Shown here: piece after piece, positions 1 to 5,436 of the stretch | Layout of the letters: every line of letters begins with the position of its first letter | Position numbering within the stretch: position 1 is the first letter of the stretch | Origin: JAWVZH01 sp033722295 | GTDB taxonomy: Bacteria; Bacteroidota; Bacteroidia; Chitinophagales; Saprospiraceae | Direction: 5' to 3' | Length of the DNA: 5,436 bases | NCBI GenBank assembly: GCA_033722295.1 | Contig: JAWVZH010000174.1 | Coordinates: 1 to 5,436, forward strand | The notes under the pieces: model-generated | Told to the model about the DNA's origin: nothing | Databases searched by the model: none | The model's input: only the letters and a program-made list of their open reading frames with translations | Program-made: the position numbers and the translations under genes

Positions 1-1
1 C

Positions 2-1453
2 GAGACGGATCATGGTTCGAATGTCAAAGGATTGGAGACGACATTGACATATGATGCCACGGATAAGACTATTACCGTCAATACTCCTCACATGAATGCA
101 GGCAAGGAGTATATAGGCAATGCCTTGCACAGTACTCATGCGGTCGTCTTCGGACAATTGCTTGTTAATGGCGAAGAACATGGGATCCATGCTGTTATCG
201 TTCGAATTCGAAATGATCGGCATGAATTGATGAAGGGAGTTCGCGTGGAAGACAATGGCTACAAGATGGGCTTGAACGGTATAGATAATGGCAAGATCTG
301 GTTCGACAATGTCAGCGTCAGTTCGGAGGCCTTGCTGGACAGGTATGGTACGATAGAAGACAATCAATATAAAAGTCCCATTGAAGGTGATGACAGGCGA
401 TTCTTTACGATGCTGAGTGCCCTGGTAGCTGGAAGGGTGAGTGTGGCGTGGGCGGGTGTAAGTGCTGCGAAAAAGGCATTGACCATTGCCACCAGATACG
501 CTCTGAGACGTCGGCAGTTTGAAGCTGTTCCTGGAGAAGAGGAGTCCTTATTGCTGGATTATCCTTCTCATCAACGTCGATTGCTTCCCTTGATCGCCCG
601 TGCCTATGCCTATGACGCAGCAATGAAAGAGTTGACGGCGGAGTATGCAGGTTCTTTGGATAAGGAAGACCGACGAGAGGTGGAGTCCAGGGCTGCGGGA
701 CTCAAGGCAATGACGAGTTGGAATGCCACCAGGACAATCCAGGAGTGTCGTGAGGCCTGCGGTGGCAAGGGCTACCTGGCCGAAAACCAATTTGCAGATC
801 TAAAAGCAGATACAGATATTTTCACAACATTTGAAGGTGATAATGTGGTCTTGCTTCAGTTGGTCGCCAAAGGCTTGTTATCAGACATGCGCAAGCAATT
901 TCACGATGAAGGATTTATTACGGTTTTGCGTTACCTGGCAAAAAATATCACCATTCGCCTTACAGACATGAACCCTGTGAACACGCGAAGAACAGATGCA
1001 TCACATCTCCTGGACCCCGATCTTTATATCGAGGCTTTCCGATATCGCGAATACAAACTCCTTAACTCGGTAGCGCAGAGAATGAGGAATTATATCGGCA
1101 AAGGACTGCATCCCTCAGAAGCATTCTTGAGGTGCCAGAATCACCTTATTACCCTGGCGAAAGCTCATGTAGACAAATTAGTATTAAAATCGTTCTATAA
1201 GTTTTATACGAATATCAATGAGGGGCAATTAAGAGATCTCATGAAGCAGGTCTACCAGATTTATGCCCTTTCCACTATAGAAGAGCATAAGGGATGGTAT
1301 CTGGAGAGTGAGTATATGCAACCGTCCAAAACAAAGGCGATCAGACGTATGGTGACCAAATTGTGTAGTCAGCTCAGGGACAGGGCAGAGACACTGGTTT
1401 CAGGATTTGGTATTCCGGAAGAATTGGTTGCCGCTCCTATTGCAAGGAATTAG
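2..1453 (+). CDS. Acyl-CoA oxidase/dehydrogenase family flavoenzyme, 5' partial
   Basis: This enzyme probably carries out the first step of fatty-acid beta-oxidation, FAD-dependent alpha,beta-desaturation of acyl-CoA. The frame is open from base 2, so the visible 483 residues lack the N-terminal helical domain and the start; family members are roughly 650-770 aa. The visible part opens in the middle beta domain with HGSNVKGLET (residues 4-13), a hallmark of peroxisomal-type acyl-CoA oxidases. RYALRRRQF (165-173) and LLDYPSHQRRLLP follow in the FAD-binding helical domain, then CREACGGKGYLAENQ and TTFEGDNVVLLQ. By analogy with rat acyl-CoA oxidase, Glu278 in FEGDN is the likely catalytic base. 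The last ~160 residues resemble the ACOX C-terminal domain and end with FGIPEELVAAPI. Bacterial members are often annotated as dehydrogenases, and sequence alone does not show whether the electron acceptor is O2 or an electron-transfer flavoprotein. The gene converges on the isomerase, with 22 bases between the stop codons. Confidence 0.93.
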   Translation, partial: ETDHGSNVKGLETTLTYDATDKTITVNTPHMNAGKEYIGNALHSTHAVVFGQLLVNGEEHGIHAVIVRIRNDRHELMKGVRVEDNGYKMGLNGIDNGKIWFDNVSVSSEALLDRYGTIEDNQYKSPIEGDDRRFFTMLSALVAGRVSVAWAGVSAAKKALTIATRYALRRRQFEAVPGEEESLLLDYPSHQRRLLPLIARAYAYDAAMKELTAEYAGSLDKEDRREVESRAAGLKAMTSWNATRTIQECREACGGKGYLAENQFADLKADTDIFTTFEGDNVVLLQLVAKGLLSDMRKQFHDEGFITVLRYLAKNITIRLTDMNPVNTRRTDASHLLDPDLYIEAFRYREYKLLNSVAQRMRNYIGKGLHPSEAFLRCQNHLITLAKAHVDKLVLKSFYKFYTNINEGQLRDLMKQVYQIYALSTIEEHKGWYLESEYMQPSKTKAIRRMVTKLCSQLRDRAETLVSGFGIPEELVAAPIARN

Positions 1454-1475
1454 ATCAGACCTTTCGATTAGGGGG

Positions 1476-2465
1476 TCAATGCTTTTTCAGCTCGCTCTTC
1501 AAGTGATCGATAACCTTTACTTCCACAGCGTCCATGCCTCGCAACTCAGCGAGGTAGAATGAGATCCAATCACCGAGATGGACGAGATAAAGGCTCTGCT
1601 CAACAAGATCTGAGCCCTGGGCAAAGAATTCTATGATCGTGTGAGTATAGTTGTCTATTATCTCCTTGTTGATCTCTATTCTCACCTTGTTTCGATAGTA
1701 ATCATCCTCACTCCTGAAGTAGATAACTGCCAGCTTTTCATCAACATCGCGCCATCCTACAAGTTCATTATGATTCATTTCCGGTATTACATGGTGCCAG
1801 CAGAGCATTTTACTGTTTTCGTTCACTTGTTGTCGAAAACGGATGGCCACAGGTTCCATCCTGTCTGTAGTATATATTATGGGCATCTTGTGATAGAGCG
1901 TCTGTGCTGCTTTTTCTGCAGATGACTTAATATCGTCGCTGGCATTTTCAAGCAACCTGACACTGTTCTCAACGCTTTTGATGGCTTTGTTCGATATCAG
2001 ATCGAGGTGATAAAGCACATATAATTGTTGTACCAGTGAATACCCCAGACAGGCTCTTGGGGAAGGCCAGTCGCCGGGCACCTGAATAAAGTCCAGGCCC
2101 AGGGATTTTGCTTTTTCGATCAATTGTCCTCCTCCAGAAATCACCACTACCTTGGCTCCGCTCTTCAGCATTTGCTCAAATGCCACCAATGTTTCTTCGG
2201 TATTACCGCTATAGGAAGAAGCAATGGCCAGTGTGTTCTCATCCACATATGAAGGGATATCATAGCTCTTACCTACCAAATAAGGTACTTTGCATTCATC
2301 ACGAACGAATGAAGCGACAAAATCAGCACCTATTCCGGAACCACCCATTCCGGCAACGAAAACCTTGTTTATGGAATTCGTGTGATGATTCAGCTGGGCG
2401 CGTTGACCGATTTCCAGAGCTTCGGTCAATTGAGCTGGAAATTTCGAGATCAGTTCGTCCATCAT
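1476..2465 (-). CDS. Bifunctional phosphoglucose/phosphomannose isomerase (SIS-domain type)
   Basis: A cytosolic sugar-phosphate isomerase expected to interconvert glucose-6-P and fructose-6-P, and mannose-6-P and fructose-6-P. The 329 aa are full length for the small PGI/PMI family first characterised in archaea and unlike the much larger classical Pgi. The first SIS domain has GMGGSGIGADF (39-49) and the phosphosugar-binding loop SYSGNTEET (84-92). PSPRACLGYS (135-143) follows. The second SIS domain has RQQVNENSK (211-219) and EMNHNE (229-234). By family analogy Glu216 and His232 are active-site residues, and the C-terminal IDHLK suggests Lys323 as a third. Two ATG codons are adjacent (2465 and 2462); an AAGG about 9 bases upstream is a weak Shine-Dalgarno. 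The gene lies 117 bases downstream of the yraN-like gene on the same strand, so the two may be co-transcribed. I see no convincing promoter in the gap. It could supply fructose-6-P for amino sugars and mannose-6-P for GDP-mannose. Confidence 0.93.
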   Translation of the reverse strand: MMDELISKFPAQLTEALEIGQRAQLNHHTNSINKVFVAGMGGSGIGADFVASFVRDECKVPYLVGKSYDIPSYVDENTLAIASSYSGNTEETLVAFEQMLKSGAKVVVISGGGQLIEKAKSLGLDFIQVPGDWPSPRACLGYSLVQQLYVLYHLDLISNKAIKSVENSVRLLENASDDIKSSAEKAAQTLYHKMPIIYTTDRMEPVAIRFRQQVNENSKMLCWHHVIPEMNHNELVGWRDVDEKLAVIYFRSEDDYYRNKVRIEINKEIIDNYTHTIIEFFAQGSDLVEQSLYLVHLGDWISFYLAELRGMDAVEVKVIDHLKSELKKH

Positions 2466-2582
2466 AATATTGGGCCTTTTTGATTTGAAGGCGGAAAATT
2501 AGGCATTTCTTACTGAAGGGGGGTGAATTATTCGATAAGGATTCATTACGCGGATCGTAGCAGGTGAGCCTTCGGTTTCTGG

Positions 2583-2990
2583 TCATATCTGAATGTCCGG
2601 GTAAAAGGCATCCTCTATATGCCTTATTCTGAACCCGCCTTCCGGCCGTACCAACACGCCGATTATGTCGAAACGGATTTCCCCGTCGTGACTATGATTG
2701 ATGGCATATTCTGTCGCTGCATCGATCAATAATTGCCTCTTTTTCCAATCCACAAAATCAGAAGGCTGACCGAAAGATTCGGACGAGCGGGTTTTGACCT
2801 CGATGATGACCAGTGTTTTATCCGTTTTGGCAATGATATCTATTTCAGCCCTCATAAACCGCCAGTTCTTCGCAAGTATCCGGTATCCACGATCCATCAA
2901 GAGGTCAATGGCAGCTTTTTCGCCCTTTTTGCCAAGAATATTGTGTTTAGCCACGCTTCCTTTTATGAACAAAACCTTAGGCGACTTCAT
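2583..2990 (-). CDS. yraN: YraN / UPF0102 family endonuclease-like protein
   Basis: A small cytosolic protein of the UPF0102 (YraN) family, which has the restriction-endonuclease-like fold of Holliday-junction resolvases; its cellular role is not settled. Family marks are HNILGKKGEKAA (17-27), the NWRF strand (42-45), AEIDIIA (48-54) and IIEVKTRSSESFG (62-74). Glu24, Asp51, Glu64 and Lys66 form the PD-(D/E)xK-like acidic/lysine set, so the nuclease site looks intact. The start is ambiguous. ATG at 2990 gives 135 aa with a 12-residue leader (MKSPKVLFIKGS) that family members usually lack. GTG at 2954 gives 123 aa beginning MAKHNILGKKGE, the usual family N-terminus, and has AAGGAA just upstream. 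I keep the ATG in the coordinates but think the GTG is at least as likely. The TGA stop overlaps an ATG (ATGA at 2586-2583), but the frame opened there is not a credible gene. The isomerase gene follows on the same strand. Confidence 0.92.
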   Translation of the reverse strand: MKSPKVLFIKGSVAKHNILGKKGEKAAIDLLMDRGYRILAKNWRFMRAEIDIIAKTDKTLVIIEVKTRSSESFGQPSDFVDWKKRQLLIDAATEYAINHSHDGEIRFDIIGVLVRPEGGFRIRHIEDAFYPDIQI

Positions 2991-3001
2991 TGAGTATGAG
3001 A

Positions 3002-3021
3002 TAGACGTTTATAGATGTCTA
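3002..3021. repeat. Imperfect 20-bp palindrome upstream of yraN
   Basis: The outer arms TAGAC and GTCTA are perfectly complementary, and the 10 bases between them are partly symmetric, so 16 of the 20 positions fit the dyad. The site lies 11 bases upstream of the yraN ATG (2990) in the divergent yraN/rpmE2 region. It could be a regulator-binding site or, in a minus-strand transcript, a small hairpin. The region is AT-rich, chance is a real alternative, and no known operator motif is recognised. Confidence 0.25.
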
Positions 3022-3073
3022 AATATCGGATAGTGATAAATTATGCCGGGAAGAATGACTAGTGGATGATGGG

Positions 3074-3104
3074 TTTATATTTTAAGATAAATGTTTTATC
3101 TTTG
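3074..3104 (+). promoter_or_regulatory. Bacteroidota-type housekeeping promoter of rpmE2
   Basis: TATCTTTG at 3097-3104 matches the Bacteroidota -7 consensus TAnnTTTG exactly. A TTTA at 3074-3077, 19 bases further upstream, fits the loose -33 element (consensus TTTG or TTG). Transcription would start near 3110-3112, giving rpmE2 a leader of about 68 bases. The -7 match is direct; the start point is inferred from normal spacing. Confidence 0.75.
3084..3102. promoter_or_regulatory. Perfect 8-bp inverted repeat overlapping the rpmE2 -7 box (candidate operator)
   Basis: AAGATAAA (3084-3091), TGT, then TTTATCTT (3095-3102) form a perfect inverted repeat with a 3-base centre. The right arm covers most of the -7 element TATCTTTG and the left arm lies in the spacer, where a bound repressor would block RNA polymerase. 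Genes for the zinc-free type of L31 are Zur-regulated in several bacteria, which makes a metal-responsive repressor conceivable. The site does not obviously match the Zur boxes I know, so the regulator is open. The arms are AT-rich and include part of the promoter consensus, so coincidence is possible. Confidence 0.35.
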
Positions 3105-3118
3105 CCATCCGTTTTTAA

Positions 3119-3154
3119 TGAGCGTTCCCGGGCTGTAGTAATTGGGAATGTTCA
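3119..3154 (+). promoter_or_regulatory. 11-bp hairpin in the rpmE2 mRNA leader
   Basis: Bases 3119-3129 (TGAGCGTTCCC) pair with 3144-3154 (GGGAATGTTCA) over 11 consecutive positions: nine Watson-Crick pairs and two G-U wobbles. The 14-base loop is 3130-3143. The stem begins about 8 bases after the predicted transcription start and ends 24 bases before the rpmE2 ATG. No U-run follows, so it is not an intrinsic terminator. Position and size suit a ribosomal-protein leader bound by its product, or an mRNA-stabilising 5' stem. I do not recognise it as a named leader family. Confidence 0.5.
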
Positions 3155-3178
3155 ATAAAGCCATAAAAAGCAGGAAAA

Positions 3179-3478
3179 ATGAAAAAGGATATACATCCAA
3201 AGGAATATAGAACGGTCGTTTTCAAAGATTTCTCATGTGATTGGGCGTTTTTAACCAAATCTTGTGCGCCTGCTCAGGATACGATCAAGTGGGAAGACGG
3301 AAATGAGTATCCTTTGGTAAAACTGGAGATCTCCTCTGCATCACATCCATTTTTCACTGGAAAGATGAAATATGTGGATACTGCAGGTAGGATTGATAAA
3401 TTCAACAAGAAATTCGCCAAATTCGCAAAACGAAAAGGCGCCTCGGAGGAAAAGAAAGAAGAAGAAGCCGAAAATTAA
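3179..3478 (+). CDS. rpmE2: 50S ribosomal protein L31, type B
   Basis: L31 bridges the large and small ribosomal subunits near the central protuberance. The 99-aa product has the type B signature: MKKDIHP at the start, then KWEDGNEYPLVKLEISSASH, PFFTGKMKYVD and TAGRIDKFNKKFAKF (residues 69-83). It lacks the CxxC zinc ribbon of type A L31; its only cysteines, Cys20 and Cys29, are not in that arrangement. The C-terminus carries an extra Lys/Glu-rich tail of about 15 residues (RKGASEEKKEEEAEN), so it is somewhat longer than the usual 80-90 aa. The ATG at 3179 follows AGGA (3172-3175) at short spacing in an A-rich stretch, as is common in Bacteroidota. It is probably monocistronic: its own promoter lies at 3074-3104 and a strong terminator begins 2 bases after the stop. 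Confidence 0.96.
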   Translation: MKKDIHPKEYRTVVFKDFSCDWAFLTKSCAPAQDTIKWEDGNEYPLVKLEISSASHPFFTGKMKYVDTAGRIDKFNKKFAKFAKRKGASEEKKEEEAEN

Positions 3479-3479
3479 C

Positions 3480-3508
3480 AAAGAGGCCCCTTTCGAGGGG
3501 CTTTTTTT
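3480..3508 (+). terminator. Intrinsic terminator of rpmE2
   Basis: GCCCCT (3486-3491), a TTCG tetraloop (3492-3495) and AGGGGC (3496-3501) form a perfect 6-bp GC-rich stem, followed directly by seven T residues (3502-3508). The A/G-rich bases before the stem can extend the pairing into the T run. It starts just after the rpmE2 TAA and should end that transcript. Confidence 0.92.
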
Positions 3509-3537
3509 GTGCCCCTGGCCGTAATAGGATGTAGATT

Positions 3538-4740
3538 ATGAAGAACATCATACTATTTGACGACGACAGTTGGGCCAATTTTCTGCCCCTCGCTTTTACC
3601 CGGCCTGTCAGTGAGTTAAGAGTCGGCATTCTCAGCATCAGAGAAAAGTGGGAAAAGCATTTGGATGCCAAAGCATCCTATATCACTCAGGAGTATCTGG
3701 CTGAAAAGTATCCGATAGAGATAAAGGAACACAACTACATCATCAACGGCACCGTCTTGCCGGACGAAAAACTGACTTTACTCATTTCTCAGCTCGACCA
3801 CAATGAGGCGCTTCTTTGGGATGACACACTTATAGCTGCACATTTGGACAAAGTCCAGTTTGACAACCTGGTACAGAAGGATTCTCTGGATGAGATAACG
3901 GGAATCGAGATAAGTCGGGATGATTTTGTCAAATTACATCATGTATCGGATATCTTTCTTCAGAATGATGAAGAACTTAGAAGGGACTTCAAGCTGCTGA
4001 CAAAAGGTCGAACTTCCGAGTCCCTGCCTGACCATGTGATCGTTCATGGTGATAATGTTTTTGTTGAAAAGGGTGTTCAACTGGAGCACTGCGTACTCAA
4101 CAGTGATACCGGCCCTATATATATCGGCAAGAATTCTACTATCATGGATGGTGCGATGGTCAGAGGCGGGCTTTCACTTGGTGAGGGAAGCGTCCTGAAA
4201 ATGGGAGCCAAGATCTATGGTGCAACCACCATCGGCCCTTATAGTAAAGTCGGGGGTGAAGTCAATAATTGCGTGATTCAGGGTTTCTCGAATAAAGCCC
4301 ACGATGGATTTCTTGGCAATTCAGTAATAGGAGAATGGTGCAATATTGGTGCGGATAGCAATAATTCTAATCTGAAGAACAACTACACGAATGTGCGAAC
4401 GTGGAATTATGACTCTGAGCGTTTTGAGGATACGGGGTTGCGATTTTGCGGCCTCATCATGGGAGATCACTCCAAGTGTGCCATCAATACCATGTTCAAT
4501 ACTGGAACCGTAGTTGGTGTCTCTGCCAACATTTTTGGAGAAGGGTTCCCAAGGAATTTCGTCCCTTCATTTTCCTGGGGAGGCAAACAGGGGTTTATGA
4601 CTTATAAACTGGATAAAGCTTTGGAAACGGCAGAGATCGTCATGGCTCGAAGAGACCGCTCTTTGGATGAAAAGGAGGTTACGATCCTTCAAAAGGTTTA
4701 TGATTCAACTTCCAAGTTCAGGAAATGGGAACGTAGCTAG
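3538..4740 (+). CDS. Alternative GlmU: putative UDP-GlcNAc diphosphorylase / GlcN-1-P N-acetyltransferase
   Basis: A cytosolic two-domain protein of the divergent GlmU-like family found in Bacteroidota (described by TIGR03991), presumed to turn glucosamine-1-P into UDP-GlcNAc for peptidoglycan and lipid A. At 400 aa it is shorter than E. coli GlmU (456 aa). The N-terminal part (about 1-155) starts MKNIILFDDDSW and contains LPLAFTRPVSELRVGILSIREKW (residues 16-38), the family signature. It lacks the standard nucleotidyltransferase loop (GxGTRM). Residues about 165-350 are a left-handed beta-helix of hexapeptide repeats (IYIGKNS, LGEGSVL, TIGPYSKVGG, VIGEWCNIGAD). SNKAHDGFLG (251-260) matches the acetyltransferase active-site stretch, so His255 may correspond to E. 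coli His363. The start is supported by AGGA at 3526-3529, 8 bases upstream of the ATG. It begins 29 bases after the rpmE2 terminator with no clear promoter. Family membership is firm; that this protein performs both reactions is inference. Confidence 0.9.
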   Translation: MKNIILFDDDSWANFLPLAFTRPVSELRVGILSIREKWEKHLDAKASYITQEYLAEKYPIEIKEHNYIINGTVLPDEKLTLLISQLDHNEALLWDDTLIAAHLDKVQFDNLVQKDSLDEITGIEISRDDFVKLHHVSDIFLQNDEELRRDFKLLTKGRTSESLPDHVIVHGDNVFVEKGVQLEHCVLNSDTGPIYIGKNSTIMDGAMVRGGLSLGEGSVLKMGAKIYGATTIGPYSKVGGEVNNCVIQGFSNKAHDGFLGNSVIGEWCNIGADSNNSNLKNNYTNVRTWNYDSERFEDTGLRFCGLIMGDHSKCAINTMFNTGTVVGVSANIFGEGFPRNFVPSFSWGGKQGFMTYKLDKALETAEIVMARRDRSLDEKEVTILQKVYDSTSKFRKWERS

Positions 4741-4845
4741 ACCATTAGTCGAACTCTGAATATCTATTTTTACTTAACTTGCTGATCCCTCTTTCGAATT
4801 GATAAATTACATTGATCTTCGACCGACTCGTATAAAGTGTGTCCA

Positions 4846-5436
4846 TTGTTCAAGAAATTATTGAGCTATATCACCGACATTCATCTCGAATCACGAGAAA
4901 GTGAACATAATGAGGAACTGCATGTGGTCCTTTCACGTGGTCGACACCAACTGTGCACACCAAACGCGATATATTCCTTTGATGACCTTTATGATAATTA
5001 TCGAAATGCATTCAAGAAGGTAGATATCGGCAACAGGAACTATGATACAGTTTTGATACTTGGCCTTGGCCTGGGAAGTATACCCTATATGCTTGAAAAC
5101 TTATTCAATTGCTTTTTTCATTATACTGCTGTTGAGATCGATGAGGAAGTAGTAGAACTCGCCAATAAATATTGTCTCTCGCAACTGGAAAGTCATATCG
5201 AAACAATTGTAGCGGATGCCCATGAATTCATTTTGCAAAATGAACGGCAGTTTGACCTGGTCTGTATGGATGTGTTTGTTGATGATATCATTCCTGCAAA
5301 ATTTCATCGACGCGAATTTCTGACAGCATTGAAGGGAAGCATCTCACCTGGTGGATTATTGATGTACAATCGCCTGGCCAGAACCCCCAAAGATCGGAGA
5401 GCCAGTCGATCTTTCTTTGAAGGTCATTTTAAAGAG
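4846..5436 (+). CDS. Spermidine-synthase-like / SAM-dependent methyltransferase-fold protein, 3' partial
   Basis: A Rossmann-fold protein of the spermidine synthase/methyltransferase superfamily; 197 codons are visible and the frame is open at the right edge. The nucleotide-binding core is VLILGLGLGSIPYML (69-83). The acidic end of strand 2 is AVEIDEEVVELA (95-106, Glu97/Asp99), followed by IVADAHEFI (121-129) and FDLVCMDVFVDDIIP (136-150). LKGSISPGGLLMYN (162-175) marks the strand pair after the core. The short N-terminal part (LSRGRHQL, AIYSFDDLYDNYR) resembles the beta-hairpin domain of spermidine synthases. No in-frame ATG occurs before the core and a stop lies at 4813-4815. The best start is TTG at 4846, giving MFKKLLSYI, a typical-looking N-terminus; GTG at 4837 is the alternative. 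The classic spermidine synthase DSSDPxGP motif is not kept, so polyamine synthesis cannot be assumed. No clear promoter is seen in the 105-base gap after the GlmU-like gene. Confidence 0.85.
   Translation, partial: MFKKLLSYITDIHLESRESEHNEELHVVLSRGRHQLCTPNAIYSFDDLYDNYRNAFKKVDIGNRNYDTVLILGLGLGSIPYMLENLFNCFFHYTAVEIDEEVVELANKYCLSQLESHIETIVADAHEFILQNERQFDLVCMDVFVDDIIPAKFHRREFLTALKGSISPGGLLMYNRLARTPKDRRASRSFFEGHFKE

Noticed and set aside
405..790. Antisense open frames within the acyl-CoA oxidase gene
   Set aside because: Low-complexity His/Arg-rich translations opposite a clearly conserved gene; they are shadows.
1454..1475. Possible bidirectional terminator between the convergent oxidase and isomerase genes
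   Set aside because: Only a 4-pair GACC/GGTC stem, extendable with G-U pairs, and no proper T run on either strand.
1641..2467. Plus-strand open frames opposite the isomerase gene
   Set aside because: No family resemblance; they mirror well-conserved SIS-domain coding sequence.
2323..2586. Minus-strand frame starting in an ATGA overlap with the yraN stop
   Set aside because: It runs into the isomerase gene in another frame, shows no recognisable family and has a biased composition; the isomerase reading is certain.
2733..3033. Plus-strand open frames opposite yraN
   Set aside because: Antisense to a conserved gene, with no recognisable domain and no promoter.
3131..3162. Possible pseudoknot: loop bases GGCT (3131-3134) with AGCC (3159-3162) downstream of the rpmE2 leader stem
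   Set aside because: Only 4 pairs, and the 4-base linker 3155-3158 would have to span an 11-bp stem, which is sterically unlikely.
4741..4845. Promoter for the methyltransferase-fold gene
   Set aside because: TAAATTAC with an upstream TTG at about 21 bases matches the TAnnTTTG consensus too poorly to call.
5101..5307. Minus-strand 68-residue open frame inside the methyltransferase-fold gene
   Set aside because: It is antisense to conserved Rossmann-fold coding sequence and has no family features.
1..5436. A novel defence, mobile or multi-gene system
   Set aside because: All genes belong to recognisable housekeeping or metabolic families. No transposase, integrase, direct-repeat array, toxin-antitoxin pair or retron-like element is present.

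Overview
The window looks like ordinary chromosome from a member of the Bacteroidota. Three things suggest this. The GlmU-like enzyme is of the divergent type typical of that phylum. The promoter in front of the ribosomal protein gene matches the Bacteroidota -7 consensus TAnnTTTG. There is also a SIS-type phosphoglucose/phosphomannose isomerase, a type common in that phylum. A placement near Saprospiria or a related environmental lineage is a guess. I see no insertion sequence, phage gene, tRNA, rRNA or CRISPR array.

Layout. Positions 2-1453 (+) hold the C-terminal two thirds of an acyl-CoA oxidase/dehydrogenase whose start lies outside the window. It converges, across a 22-base gap, on a minus-strand pair: a YraN/UPF0102 nuclease-like protein (2990-2583), then a bifunctional phosphoglucose/phosphomannose isomerase (2465-1476). 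A divergent intergenic region (2991-3178) follows. It carries a good Bacteroidota promoter, two palindromes and an 11-bp RNA hairpin ahead of rpmE2 (type B ribosomal protein L31, 3179-3478 +). A strong intrinsic terminator at 3480-3508 ends that unit. An alternative GlmU (3538-4740 +) starts only 29 bases further on. The last gene is a spermidine-synthase-like methyltransferase-fold protein with a probable TTG start at 4846, which runs off the right edge.

How the genes relate. The isomerase interconverts glucose-6-P, fructose-6-P and mannose-6-P. Fructose-6-P feeds the hexosamine route that ends in UDP-GlcNAc, the presumed product of the GlmU-like enzyme, so the two share a pathway although they are not co-transcribed. 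The other genes are unrelated housekeeping functions. I found no new multi-gene system. The most interesting part is the compact control region in front of rpmE2: a palindrome over the -7 box and a leader hairpin, which could be an operator and a ribosomal-protein leader RNA.
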